NCBI RefSeq assembly: GCF_030272615.1
Contig: NC_081405.1
Span: 308,426,014-308,490,013 of the forward strand
From: Cryptomeria japonica
Taxonomy: Eukaryota > Streptophyta > Pinopsida > Cupressales > Cupressaceae
Direction: 5' to 3'
DNA: 64,000 bases
A program made the translations under genes and the position numbers. Shown here in pieces: positions 12,382 through 25,149 of the stretch; position 1 is the stretch's first letter; the number at the start of each line of letters is the position of its first letter. The notes beneath the pieces are model-generated. The model was not told the DNA's origin. It was given only the letters and a program-made list of their open reading frames with translations, and did not search any database.

Positions 12382-12604
12382 TGACACTATCCTTTTTAGT
12401 GATGCCTCTATATTAGAAGCCAAATGTTGGAAGAAATTTTTTAAGGATTATGCTAAAGCCATTGGGTAGCGTATAAAATATAATAAAACTAAATTATATT
12501 TTTTCAACATGGAGAACTATGTCATAAATAATTTATTTCTAGACCTTATAATTTTAAAATGTTTTGAATTACCCAATAGCTATCTTATCCTACCTATTTT
12601 CACT
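12382..12604 (+). mobile_element. LINE fragment 3: RT immediately after the catalytic box
   Basis: Directly after the repeat TGACACTA the frame reads DTILFSDASILEAKCWKKFF and then IKYNKTKLYFFN. This is the standard sequence after the FxDD box in plant LINE RTs. It continues fragment 2 and ends at 12604, before the AAAGG target duplication of the Gypsy element. Confidence 0.82.
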
Positions 12605-12609
12605 AAAGG

Positions 12610-13862
12610 TGTCAACCTCCTTTAATGGTTTAATAAGTAAGTGCTTAAACCTATAACTCAGAGATTACACATCTATACTAAGTAGCTATCAGACTTATTA
12701 TGGAGGTTCATTTAACTTATCAACATATGCTCATGTACTTGAAATGGGTCAACACTATATGTGCACTAAGATTTTGTTATGGCCAACATGACTTAAGTAA
12801 AGAGAAATGTCAGAATTGAAATGTTGTAAATAACTAATAAAGGAAACTAAACATAAACTAACAACTAATCTAAACATGCAAATCTTAAACTAACACAAGC
12901 TATAGGGATGAAATTCCAATTAAATAGATAGGAAACTACTCTGCCCACTTTGGCTGTAGGAACAAACACAAAGAAGAGTTTTGTAGTTGGAAGAATAGTC
13001 AATTGTTGGAATGATACCAAATAATGAATGAAGAATAACTACTAAGCTAACTAAACAAAGTTGTCACCAAGTGGGCCCCCTTGAATAAGACTTCCAAGAT
13101 TAACACAAGTGCTGAAAACTTAGAACATCATTTTATTCATCAAAATAGAATTATATAGGATATGGTTGCATGCTCTTGGACTGTATTTCAAAGATGAAAG
13201 TAAACTTATAATATCAAATTGTTCAACCTCCTATAAGAGATCATCTAAACATTACTTATAGAATAAAAACTACCAACTATCCTAACTAATCGGTCAACCA
13301 GGTCCACAACATAAGGAGGGTGCCATTCATTGAAAACATAAAAAGAGGAAAGGAGAGTTCATTCATGCACTTAGCCAAGTCAGATAGAATTTCCTCAATG
13401 GAGATATAGCTTAGCATGCCCCTAAATAGACTCAACTTATTGTACATGACTAATTAAGAAGGTAGTTGCAACATTAAGTAGAGAAACCTCCTCTATGTTG
13501 GTTACTCCTTGACCTTTTGAACAACCAACCAGCTGGTAAGAGTCATGCTCCTTGTTGCAAGATTCATCATAACACCACTTTCTTAGTGCATACCTGCAAA
13601 ACATGTTAGCACATACAAACAACCACATTTCCCAAATCATATTGAAACAACATTCTTTTCAATACATGCACATTTAATAGATAATTACATGGCATATGCA
13701 TTAGTAGCATGGATTATTTCAATGTTACACTTAAGCCCAAAAGGTAATAGTTTCTAAGGAAGTAGCATAGTAAATAGTGACCTCACAATATCAAAGTCTA
13801 AAGTATCATCATGAATAGCATAATAAATCCTTAGAAAATAGGACTATAAACTTGTATCATCA
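12610..13862 (-). repeat. 3' LTR of the Gypsy element
   Basis: On the plus strand it runs from TGTCAACC to TTGTATCATCA and aligns base for base in length with 20471-21723 (both 1253 bp), with scattered substitutions. As the element is on the minus strand, this is its downstream LTR. Confidence 0.92.
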
Positions 13863-14249
13863 TCCACTGCAACCTAGGATCTTGTTGGTTCTCCAGCAAC
13901 ATTATTCCTGAGTTGGGTCAGGGTTCTCATATCACCAATTGCTAACTGTCCTACAACATGGGCTACATCCTTTGAATTAGGTTCCTAGTACAATATATTC
14001 CTATGTTCCAACCTATTCCATCTCGGCCTTTCTTCTCCTATATGATATCGATAGTATCTATAGTCTGGCACTGGCCACAACAAGATCGGTAGCTAGAATA
14101 TTAATGAAAACCAGTAATGTTTCTATGCTCTACCAAGCTATATATATGTAGTACAAATTTTCTTTTCTACATAATATTTTTGTAATGAATGTGGCTCAAC
14201 TTGCCTTAGCTAATCAGTCAAGCTATCCCATCTCTCTGAAAGGTACCCT

Positions 14250-15183
14250 GCTACTATTTTTCCTGTAGTGTCTTCGACTTGTTCACATTTTGTATAGGCT
14301 TCTTCTTGTAGAGGAAACACTCTCTGCTTAATATCCTTCCTATACATAACTTTGTGCCAATCATAAAATATTGTTGTAGGATCACGATATTCAACCCTAA
14401 GAGGAAAGGATTCTCATAATTCCTTCTCTCTGTAAGCTCTAAACTGCATACCCCAACTATTTTCATTCTAAATCCAGAACATAAATACCCTCAAATGGAT
14501 ATCTCCAATATACATCAATGGGTTCCATTGGTGGTCATTTGGGATAGCATAATTATGTAGGTACAATTCATAAAGTAAATTCTTAACCTCTATTGTGGAT
14601 TCTTGGTAGGCTTGAAAGAATTCCTGAGGGGTCTTGATGGAATGGTTTAATCCTGAAATTATCCTAAATAGTCAGAAAGAAATATACCTCTCCTTTAAAT
14701 TGAATGTGTAAACCATTGGAGGGGTTCTACATTCTATTATTTGTGGCACTAATTCTACCACATCATCCACTTGTCTAGCAACGATGTTCTCCTTGCCCCC
14801 TGTTTAACCACAACAAGTGGTGGGTCACAAGGTTCAGTGAGCTCTGCCCTTACTGTCCTTGCATCTCGACATGTAGTGTATGGTTCCCCATTAGTGAGGA
14901 AACCTATATTTCTGTAATTCTCTTCTCCATGACTACTACTTCCAATCCTTTTACCATTGCTTTACCATTTGAAAAAGTATGTCTGAATTCTGTAGCAATG
15001 TCTTCATTGAAACTCTACAATTTGAAGAAGTAGTCTAGCCAACCATAATTCTGACATTTTGCTAGACAAACAACATCCTATAGGATTACATCATGAACAC
15101 TTGGTTCATTCCTAATTAGCTGCTCGCCCATCTTTCCTATAGTCACTCTCTCAAACACTCCTTCCTTTTTTGTCTTCATTGAA
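14250..15183 (-). pseudogene. Extra ORF between Gypsy integrase and 3' LTR, unknown function
   Basis: Reading left from about 15180 the product begins MKTKKEGVFERVTIGKMGEQ and continues through LIRNEPSVHDVIL, CQNYGWLDYFFKL, TEFRHTFSNGKAMVKGLEVV and EKRITEI. After a frame change come YTTCRDARTVRAELTEPCDP, VELVPQIIECRTPPMVY, TPQEFFQAYQESTIEVKNLL and YELYLHNYAIPNDHQWN. Stops are few and sit mostly at Q or W type codons, so this was once a real protein. It is not integrase or RT. An ORF in this place is sometimes called env-like, but I see no clear signal peptide or membrane span. The TEKRITEI segment resembles the ITKEAIKVVTGLP pattern of element C. Confidence 0.65.
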
Positions 15184-15839
15184 AGAGTCAATTTAGCTTT
15201 TTCTTTGTGAATTTGGTCTTTTCTAATTTTTCTAACCCTACAGCTAATGCTTTTTTTGAAATTTATCGATTACGACAGGTGAAAAATGATTAATGAAGGT
15301 TTTTTGAAAGGGCTTTCAAGAAAATGATGATGCAATGTCACTTCTCAAATTTCACATCGTTGGTTCAAATGAACTAAAGGACAACTAATAAGCATATGCT
15401 TCCTTCTCCCAACCTAAATTAAGCCATGTGTCCTCACAGGCTAGAGTTTACGTGAAAAATATGCTATACAAATATCATAATTGATGAACATGATGAAAAG
15501 TAATGTTATTTAAGATAATAATGGGAGAAGTAATCGTTCACACGTACCCGATGAAATGGATTTGTATGTCCAAGATATATGGCATGCATAGTACTTGTCA
15601 ATTAATTAGTTAAGTAGTAAATGAGGAATGAGATGGAGCAAAATGATGGAGAGAATGATGGAAGAGAGAGAATGATGTAGTGAAGGTAGATGTACAAAAT
15701 GATGAAAGAATTGGATTTCCATTTAATTGGAAATCTTTATTATGGTTTGATGCATAGTGTATTAGGTAGAAGGATGGACATTTGGTCCACCTCCTTCAGT
15801 TACATGAAACTCAGTGAATTGTTGCATGCATTATGCTTT

Positions 15840-18527
15840 TGAAGCTAGTTTGTGATACAAACCCAAGTGATGACCATTGACTAACAATTTGAATCTAACA
15901 GGGTCAGTTGTCATAAGTTGAACAACTCCATTTGAAAATAATTGTGCTACCTCATATTGCCCTAGCCATCTAGTTTTTAGCTTTCTTGCACCTTCTTGAT
16001 ATGGAGAGTCATAAAGAAGGGCCCAATCACCTGGTTGGAACTGCTTTTTTGTAATGTATTTATCATGCCACTTGATCCACTGAGCTTGTACAACTTCTGT
16101 GTGGTGAAGTTATGCCTTCCTCCTTTCATATAAATTATTGAGCTACATGGTCCTTTCTTTTGGTGCTTTTGATAGGTTTATCTCTATATCCAATGCAGTT
16201 CTTAGATTTTTATGTTCAAACTCAATTTGCATCATGGTTGTCTTTTCATACAACAATTCAAATGGTGTGAAACTAGTTGTTGTTTTCCATGTAGTTTTGT
16301 ATGCCCAGACAGCTTCTGGCAGTCTGTTGGCCCAATCTTTCCTATGAATGCCCACTATTTTTGTCATAATTGCTTCAATTTCCTGATTGGTTACCTTAGC
16401 TTTCCCATTTTAGTGAGGATGATAAGGGGTATATTTTTTATTCCTAAAATTGTAATCATTAACTAATACTATAACAAGGATTGATGTGAATTGAACTACT
16501 TGATTTGTTACTATCTCCCTTGGAGATCCATATCATGTGAAGATCTCCTCATAAAGAAATTTTGCAACCTTATTATCCCTTGCATGTTTCATGGCCTTAG
16601 CTTCCACCCATTTAGTGACATAGTCAGTACATACTAGGATATAGGACTTACCATTGGATGGTGAATCAATTGGACCCACAAAATCCAAGCCCCATATGTC
16701 AAATAGTGTGATAACAACTTTAGGGTAGAGGGGCATCTCATCTGATTTGGTTGGTCATCCCATCCTTTGACATCTATCACACTTCCTTTTATACTTAGTT
16801 GCATCTTTATGAAGTGTGGGCTAGTAATAACCTGTGTTGAGAATTTTTATTGTTGTCGATTTGGTAGAAAAATGTCCTCCACGGTGTTCATCATGACATG
16901 TATGCAAAATGTCATAGGTTTCATCTTCTCTTACACATCTCCCCATCACATGATCTGGTCCAGTGTAGAATAAACAAACTTCCATCCATAAGAAAGGGAA
17001 AGTTTTCTCAATGAGAATTCTCCTCTTTTTTGGAGAGAAGTGAGGAGGTACCTTCCCTACAACCAAATAGTTTTCTATGTCTACATACCAAGGTGTATGC
17101 ATGTTGATTGAAAACAATTTCTCAATTACCTGATTGTCTTCTGATGTAGTCAATCTAGATGAAAAAATTGTTACCACATTTGCTTTGCCAGGCTTGTCAA
17201 TTATGGTGATGCATCAAAAGTAACCATCTTGCCAATATTCCTATGATATTCATAAGATATTTGATTGTTGCATGATCTGTATGGATAAAGATATGATATT
17301 TTATGATATAATGCCTGAATTTTTTGAGGGAATATATGATTGCCAACATTTCTTTATATGTGGTTGTGTAGCTAAACTGAGCCCCTTGCAAGTTCTTGCT
17401 GACAAAATAGATTACATGTTCAATTGATGCCTCTTTCTGGCCCAAAATAGATCCTATTTCATATTAAGATGCATTTGCATGTATGCGGAATGGAAGTTCC
17501 CAATTAGGACCCTTGAGCATAGGCACTTGTGTTAATGCTCCTTTTAGATTAGAGAATGCTTTATCACAATCCTTTGTCTAATGAAATTATGCATCCTTAG
17601 TCAAAAGGCTATAAAGTGGTGCTGCAATTTTGCTAAAATGTTTTATGAATCGCCTATAATACCCTGCATGTCGTAGAAAATTTTTGACATCCTTTTTTCT
17701 TGCAGGTGTAGGAAGACTAGAAATGACTACAATCTTGGTTGGATCTACCTGTATTCCTTTTTGGGAGATGTAGTGGCTAAGGACCACTCCTTGTTGCATC
17801 ATCATGAAACACTTTCCACTATTCAGGGACAAATTATGATCTTCACATATTTGCAACACTCTTTCTAGTCTTTGTATAGCTTCAAAAAAATTTGTGCCAT
17901 ATGTAGTAAAATCATCCATATAAATTCCTATAAAATGTCTAAAAATATACTTATCACTTCTCTTTGAAAGGTTACAGGTGCATTGTAGAGACCAAATGGA
18001 AGCAGTGAATAGGCATAGGTTTCCCATGGACAAGTGAAAGTTGTCTTCTCCTAATCTTCTGGTGCAATTTGTATTTGATTGTAACCACTGAAACCATCTA
18101 GGAAATAGATGTATTATTTTCCTACTTGTGAATCCAATACCTGATCTATGAAAGGAAGTGGAAAATTATCCTTCTTAGTTGCAGTGTTGAATTCCCTATA
18201 ATTAACACAAACTCTCCATTTACCTCCCTTTTTAGGCACAATTACCAATGGAGATACCCATTGGCTATCTGAGATTGGGTATATAAATCCTGCATCCAAG
18301 ATCTTTTGTAACTCTTCCTTCACAATCTCCCTTAATGCAGGGTTAATCCTTCTTTGTGGGTACCTCATTGGTGCACAATCATCTCTGATATAGTTCCTAT
18401 GAGTGTATAATTTCCCATAGATTGGGACATCCTTAATGGCCCGAAACAAAGGTATCTTGACACATATGTGTTTCAATTGATCTAGAATTTCAAATGTGGT
18501 TTCTTCCTTTTGCTTGACAATTTCCAA
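15840..18527 (-). pseudogene. pol: Gypsy pol: RT, RNase H and integrase, broken
   Basis: RT starts in the open stretch 18527-18114 with PLVIVPKKGGKWRVCVNYRE and NFPLPFIDQVLD. The catalytic YMDD box is intact at 17922-17911, followed by VLSHYISQKGIQVDPTK. RNase H (17445-17197) keeps FSYTTTYKEMLAIIYSLKKF and FIHTDHATIKYL. Integrase shows the zinc-binding region near 16900 (TCHDEHRGGHFSTKST), the DFVGPIDSPSNGKSYILVCTD core at 16690-16610 and WANRLPEAVWAYKTTWKTT at about 16335-16280. A GPY-type end (LLYDSPYQEGARKLKTRWLG) lies near 15960-16020. No chromodomain is seen. In-frame stops and frameshifts disable it. Confidence 0.9.
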
Positions 18528-19087
18528 CCTTTGAGGAAATGGTGGTCCTTGATTAGATTAGTGGGCTGCTTTAGGATACTTAAATTGTTCTATCTGAGGA
18601 GGTGCCCTAGCCAGATTTAGCTTCTCCTCTTCCTCCAAGTAGGGAGCTCAGTTATGAGAGGAGTGGAAGGAGTAGGAAGGGTAGTTCGTGAACATAGGTG
18701 AATATCACCTAAACTCACAACATATGCAAGGTGTAGATTTCGATCAACAGAATAAATGTGTTGCTGTTGTTGTTTATTATTTGGATTAGGTGTGGGTTGA
18801 GATGGAAACTAAGTAGGTCTGGGTATACTAGAATTAGGACTAGGAGTGGGCATGATATCTTTTTGAAAGGCTTATCCAGGTGGATGCATGTAACCAGTTT
18901 CCTAGTTTAGCCATTCTTGTCCACCCCTCCACTGAGATGTTTGTTACTAATTCTATTGGGGCTACTTCCAATTCCCCTGAGAAGGTGGCCATTAAGGTGG
19001 AGTATTTTGGTAACTAGGCCAAGTATTCTGAGGGTTATTCTAAGACTATGGTGGGTACCCCCAAAATTGGATAAAATATTGGTGTTG

Positions 19088-20290
19088 TCATTGGTTATTA
19101 GATGCATAAGAATTCATGTAAGGTCCACTAAAAGATAATGGATCAAGTGGCATATCTTGTCCTGGAGCCCATGGTCTTCTTTGGGAAACATAGAAGACTT
19201 GTTCTTCATGTCCCTCAATCAGCTTGAACTCAGGTGGAATTTTCTTGATATCAACATTGGCTACCATTTTACATATATAGTTCTTCTTCTTCTTCCTCCA
19301 GTGAGGGCAGTATTCTACCAACATTGCTTCTAGATCATCTTGTTTCTTCTTTGCTTTTAGGGTATCCAATTGAGTGACCATCTCATTTATGATATCCTAC
19401 TTAAAATTTTTAATCAAATTAGTGATCTCCATCCTTGAGACCCCATTAGTAGATGATTTTCCCATTTGGTAACCTCTTCCTTTCTTGGCAACTACTCAAG
19501 AGTAAATCTAGCATATCTTCTTAATGTAATCCCAAGGAACTTGACTAATGTCTCCTCCTCCTATTAGATCTAGGGCATCAATATAACTATCACTAATTGC
19601 CCTTAGGAAAATAAAATATTTAGGTTCTTGGTTAAGAGTATGGTCTGAGGATTTCTTTAGGTAGAACAAGAACCATGAAATGTAGTCCTCCAAATTTTCA
19701 TCTTCCTTTTCTACATCCTAAAGATGTCATCTCCCCTCATATTACCACTTCTACAATAGTCTTTGTACTTCTTAAGAAATTTTGTTTGCATGGAATCCCA
19801 ACTATTGACAACATCTCTCCCCAAGCTCATAAACCATTTTAGGGTTCCTTCCTTCAAAGTAGTAGGGAACAACTTAAGCCTATGAGCATCAGTAGTATAG
19901 TCATAGCTTCTACAAAGGATGTCAAATTCAAACAAAAAAGTATATGAATCCTCTCTTACAAGCCCATAAAACTTAGGAAGGGTCGAAGCAGGGATATTCT
20001 TGAGATTATTATTATCATGCTAGTCACTGATGGGGAATTCAAAAGTGGGTTGGTTACTCTAATTTTGTGTAGTAGGCCATTCTTGCCTGGGAAAGTATCA
20101 AGGCAAATGGGTTATCAACAAGTTCTTGGTCAGCTGGGCCTTTTGGATTATTGAAGTTGGCAAATATTTCACCCAAAAGATTTATCTATTGGCCTTCTTC
20201 TTCAAGATAATTGTAGGCTTCATCAAAATGGCTATCAAGATAAGGGTCATTAGGAAGAAATCTCCCTAAAGCATATCTTCTATGCATACC
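19088..20290 (-). pseudogene. gag: Gypsy gag, broken
   Basis: The start near 20289 reads MRRYALGRFLPNDPYLDSHF. The capsid-type Retrotrans_gag domain is visible at 19935-19711 (LKLFPTTLKEGTLKWFMSLG, then FLKKYKDYCRSG) and 19693-19508. At 19381-19088 a lysine-rich region includes VEYCPHWRKKKKNYICKM and continues with PFSGPYMNSYAS-like residues, then proline- and tryptophan-rich repeats. Several stops and frame changes are present. A distinct protease motif between 19087 and 18528 could not be recognised. Confidence 0.8.
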
Positions 20291-20449
20291 GTATCAACTT
20301 AGTATCGGTTAATTACACACAAAGAATTTGTGAAAGAATTATGGGCATGACTTATTGAAATGAGAAAATATTCTAAGAGAAACTTGCAAAAGTATTTGAA
20401 CACAAATAAACTAAAAATTACCCTAAGGAACTTCTTAGTTTAACACCAT

Positions 20450-20470
20450 CCCTAGTAATGGCACAATAAA
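20450..20470 (-). other. Primer-binding site of the Gypsy element
   Basis: On the minus strand, just inside the right LTR, the bases read TTGTGCCATTACTAGGGATG. Compared with the frequent plant Gypsy site TGGCGCCGTTGCCGGGGA, the differences lie at C or G positions and are all C-to-T or G-to-A. That is what deamination of methylated cytosines would give. Confidence 0.7.
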
Positions 20471-21723
20471 TGTCAACCTTCTTTAATAGTTTAATAACTA
20501 ATCCCTTAAAGCTATAACTCAAAGATTACACATCTATAGTAAGTACATATCAGACTCATTATGGAGGTTTATTTAACTTATCAACCTAGGGATGTGAACT
20601 TGAAATGGGTCAGCACTATATGTGCACTAAGATTATATTATGGCCATCATGACTTAAGGAAAGAATAATACAAGAATTAAAATATTGTAAATAACTAGTG
20701 AAGGAAACTGAACTTAAATTAACAACTAATTTGAACATGCAAATCTTAAACTAACACAAACTACAAGGATGAAATTCCAAACAAACAAAAAAGAGTCTAC
20801 TCTCCTCGCTTTGTCTATAGGAATAGACACAGAGCAGAGTTTTGTGGCTATAGGAATAGTTAATTGGTGGAATGATACTAACTACAAAATGAAGAATAAC
20901 TACTAAGCTAACTAGACATAGTTCTCACCAAGTGGGCCCCCTTGAATGAGACTTCCAATATTAGTACAAGTGCTAAAAACTCAGAACATCATCTTATTCA
21001 TCAAAATAGAAGTACATAGATATGCCAGCATTCTCTTGCACTGCATTTCAAAGTTGGAAGTGAACTTACAATAACAGAATGTTCAACCTCCTACAAGAGA
21101 TCATCTGAACATTATTTATAGAAGAAAAACTACAAACTATCCTAACTAATTAGGTGACTATCTCCACAACATAAGAAGGGTGCCATTTATTGAAAACATA
21201 AAAAAGAGGAAAGGAGAGCTCTTGCATGCGCTTAGCCAAGTAAGATAGGAATTCCTCAATGGAGATATAGTGCAACATGCCCCTAAATAGACTCAATTGA
21301 TTGTACATGATTAATTATGAAGGTAGTTGCAAAATTAAGTAGAGAAAGATCCTCTACGTTGTTTACTCCTTGACCTCTTCAACAACCGGCTAGCTTGTAA
21401 GAGTCCCGCTCCTTGTTGCAAGCTTCATCATAACACCACTTTCTTAGTACAAACCTAAAAAACATGCTAGCACATACAAACAAGCACATTTCCCAAATCA
21501 TCTTGAAATAACATTCTTTTCAACACATGCACATTTAATAGATAATTACATAGTATATGCATTAGTATCATGGATTGTTTCAAGGTTACACTTAAGCCAA
21601 AAAGGTAATAGTTTCTAAGGAAATAGCATAGTAAATAATGAAATGATAATATCACAGTCTAAAGTATCATCATGAACAACATAATAAATAATTATAAAAC
21701 ATGACTATAAACTTGTCTCATCA
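20471..21723 (-). repeat. 5' LTR of the Gypsy element
   Basis: Runs TGTCAACC to TTGTCTCATCA on the plus strand, 1253 bp, the same length as the other copy. It is followed by the TSD AAAGG at 21724-21728. Confidence 0.92.
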
Positions 21724-21728
21724 AAAGG

Positions 21729-21851
21729 CCCTCCTAATTGTTTTTGGATAAGCATAGTTGAAATAGTTCATAAGAAATTAATCTAGTGGTAAGGAAAAAT
21801 TCTCAGTCAAGTAGGTAAATTGATGCTTCCTAAGGACTCTCTTTAGAATAT
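21729..21851 (+). mobile_element. LINE fragment 4: after the RT core
   Basis: It reads CFWISIVEIVHKKLI, then GKILSQVGKLMLPKDSL and a NIP-like end, matching the conserved plant LINE stretch (consensus WKGxxLSxAGKxxLLKAxLxNIP). It continues fragment 3 and breaks at the CCTAG target site, after which solo LTR A begins. Confidence 0.82.
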
Positions 21852-21856
21852 CCTAG

Positions 21857-23124
21857 TGTAATGGTGGGGAAATTAGGGTTTCACCAATTCAGATAAAAAA
21901 ACCCATTAATATTACCTAAGGACCATTAAATTAAAAGAGGGGGTAAATTCAATCGATCTAGCCACAATGCAAATAGGAAAAGGGCTAAAACAGTAATTAA
22001 ATTTACCAATTTGTTGTCTCCCAATTTTCAGTTGAAATTTGGATGTATATCATAAAATTATGGTAAAATAATGGGCAATTGAAGTGAAACAATAATATAT
22101 TGCTATAGATATCACATAGAGCCACATATATGGATCTAAGTAGATGAATACGATTAGAACCTATTCTATAAAGTTTGAGTAGAATTGTCAAGACTGGGAT
22201 GGTAGGTTGCTATGGTCCTATAACTATGAGAAAGGAAAGTGGGATCATTTCTAGATCAGGAAGATGCACTAGATCCACTATCAGATCATTGAGAAAAATT
22301 ATCAAGACCAGGATGGTAAGTTGTCTCGGTCCTCTGCTTTTTTCTCCATCCAAATCTAAATCTATTCATAGTTGATAACTCTATTAAAATATTCAATTAT
22401 ATCTCCTAATTCAATTTATTGCACACATAAAGAGAGGAAAAGGGGTTGTGGATAGGGTTTTTCCTTTGGTCAAACCTTGGTTATGGAATTAACCTTGAAA
22501 TTGAAATGATAATTGTAATAGAAATATAATTGAATTGCAATAAGATGTTTTCCTCTTGAGGGAAATTCTAGATCTAAAATTTAAGGCTTGTAATTGAAAT
22601 GTTTACCTTGATGAAGCTTCTTCAAATCCTCTCACAAGGATTTTCAAATGTCATGTAGAATGTCTTCATAGAATGTTCATCATGGATGGCATTTTGAATG
22701 CTTGAACTTGATTTCAATTCTTCTTCTATTATTGATGAATGCTTGATTGCTTTCTCACTTAATTGAAAAAGAGATCATAGATCACATAGACAACTTAGAC
22801 TTCAAATGAGATGGGTAGCCCTAGTTTTATACCTAACTGTCTGAAAACTATTTGAATTTTTTGGGCAGGCCAACAAAGGACCTAAATTCTTGCTCAATTG
22901 ATATGACTATTGTGAGGACCAAATTTGGGTCTTGATTGAGAGGACCAGGGTGCTATGGTGCCATGGTCCTAAGCTACGACTAGGGTACCCTAACACCCTA
23001 GTCCTAAAAATTAGGACTCAACTTTGGGTAAAAGATAGGAGAGAATGTGAAAATGCAAATTTATGAATGGTGTGACAAGAATCAAAGAAGGCATCAAACA
23101 TGGAAATATGGAAGACCAAGGTGA
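21857..23124 (-). repeat. Solo LTR A, left part (Gypsy LTR family of element D)
   Basis: It starts TGTAATGGTGGGG directly after the target site CCTAG (21852-21856). It is a diverged relative of element D's LTRs: shared blocks include GGAATTAACC with the preceding GGTCAAACC (near 22465-22490 against 35850-35867), the TTGTCA..GGTCCT block (22188-22217 against 35667-35698) and GGGATC..AGATC. With the right remnant at 49820-49868 the LTR totals about 1317 bp. No internal region or second LTR exists, so it is a solo LTR, later split by element B. Strand follows element D. Confidence 0.78.
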
Positions 23125-25149
23125 TCAAGGAACACACTGAACCACTGAGAGGAGGATGAATCAATGGTAATCAATTAAAAAATTTCCCTTCTAAAGATCT
23201 AAGCAATAATGACTTTAATCACAAGACCATGAGCAGAGATATTAAACAGATCAACACACACACACAAGAGGAAACCCATAACACAAGTGCATATGAGGAA
23301 AACCCACGGTGGAGAAAAACCTCGGTGAGAAATGTTGTTGGAGTCTACTGCTCCAATCCTCCCTCATAGTTAAATCATTGAATACAATATTTAGGGCACC
23401 AACCCCTGAAGTTAATGGGCACCAACCCAAAGGAGCACCAACCCCTCCAATTTATGAGCACCTACTCAAAGGAGCACCAACCCCTAGTTTTAGGGTACCA
23501 AGCCAAGGAGAACCAACCCCTAGCTCTGACCACCCACTGAAAGAATACAATGAGTACATATGAATAGAGTTTAAGTACCTTGTTGCAAATGAGGTTTGAC
23601 AACTCACAAATATTTTTCTCTCGAGATTGAACTAACTCATTTCTTCTTTTTGATCTTGAGCTTCAATCTCATCTCTCAACTCTCTATCTATCTCTACTCT
23701 TGTTCTTTGTTCTCTTCTCTCTGTCTTCTATTTAGTTCACATCTTCCTCTCTACCTCTCACAGTGTACATAACCCACTTGGTTATCTGCCTCTGCTCTCC
23801 ACACTCTGGTCTCTAGTTTCTGCTACTTTATGATCTATGCCTTGATTACCCTTCCTTCTCTGCCTCTTTATTTCACCTTCCTCTAATTAGTCTTCTCTCA
23901 ATTTGCTGCTTCTACAAATGCTCTCTCTTTTCACTTTTTTGTGCAACTTCTCTCTATGTGCTTCTTCTTAGTTCTATCTCTCTATGTGCTTCTACAACTT
24001 TTGTTCTTGGTGATAGCCTCCTTCACTAATCACTAACACCACACACACATAGACATACACTCATAATCAAGCCTCATTGTAGATTACTATTTTGCTATAT
24101 TGTTAATCCTTTTACATCCACATAACTTCATCTTACTTCAAGATCAACTGCATGTTCATCTCGTTCTCTCACTATGAGCCAACTACCCTAGTCAGATCAC
24201 ATTCACTACCCTTCTCTATTCTTCACCATTGCATTCATCATCGACACCTGCACAAGGTCAGTCTAATCTTCATCAACTTTGAATTTGAGCCACGGATATG
24301 CTAGATTCAATCCTTCACTGTCGGCATCATGGTGGTTTCACGTGCCACATCATCTATGTGTTCTCTCTCACTAACCATTTCAGTCCAAAATGCATTTACT
24401 ATATTGCGTGTAGTCAACTATGCACATAGGAATGTTATTCCCTCCAACTAGAATTTAAAGATTAATTCATTCTTTTCCTTAGAGTTTTGGCATGAATTAG
24501 ATTTGATCTCCCTTCTTTAATTGAATACCTGCATTGAATGACTTTGTGCTAAGTTGTCGATGCTCTCAACTATATCATATTGGATTACCTACACTAAACA
24601 TGTCTCCTCTATTAACACACTGTTCACTTTACCTAGTTAGCTATATTTGGAAAACTCAATCTGTCCGACAGATTGGATTCATCTTCTGCTTGATAACCTT
24701 GAGCCCAAAAACTAGCCTACAACTCAGTCACCATTAATGCACCTCTATCCTTGGTCAACCTACCCAGAAAAGATGGACAACTACCATAATAGAATCCACT
24801 ATCACCGACTTCTGCGTATCAGGTATATTCTTCGAGTACCCAGGAAGCTGTATGTTTCCACAATCTTCATCCAAATCAGATGGTCAAAGTTGGCTGGCCA
24901 CCATGTAGATCATTTTACCTATCGACATGCAGACATCTTCTTATTTAGCATCCAAATCACTTGGTCAGTCCTGATCAATATCCCACGTGGACCTCAAAGT
25001 CTATTGACAGGCATACATGGCATCAAAAGTCTTCTTAATTATTATCCAAGTCATCTGGTCACACTTTGTTGACCGCAACATGGATCTCTTCCTCTCTAGG
25101 GCCACTATCTTCTTTCCTTATAAGACCACCTCCATGTCCAACTTACCCA

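Larger units (their letters stand above)
12610..21723 (-). mobile_element. Full-length Ty3/Gypsy element with an extra 3' ORF
   Basis: It is bounded by the exact TSD AAAGG (12605-12609 and 21724-21728), with two LTRs of exactly 1253 bp. On the minus strand the order is primer-binding site, gag, RT, RNase H, integrase (Gypsy order), then an additional degraded ORF before the 3' LTR. Full length is 9114 bp. The coding parts carry many stops. The extra sense-strand ORF and the primer site related to TGGCGCCGTTGCCGGGGA fit the Tat/Athila side of plant Gypsy elements, but I cannot place it firmly. Confidence 0.92.
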
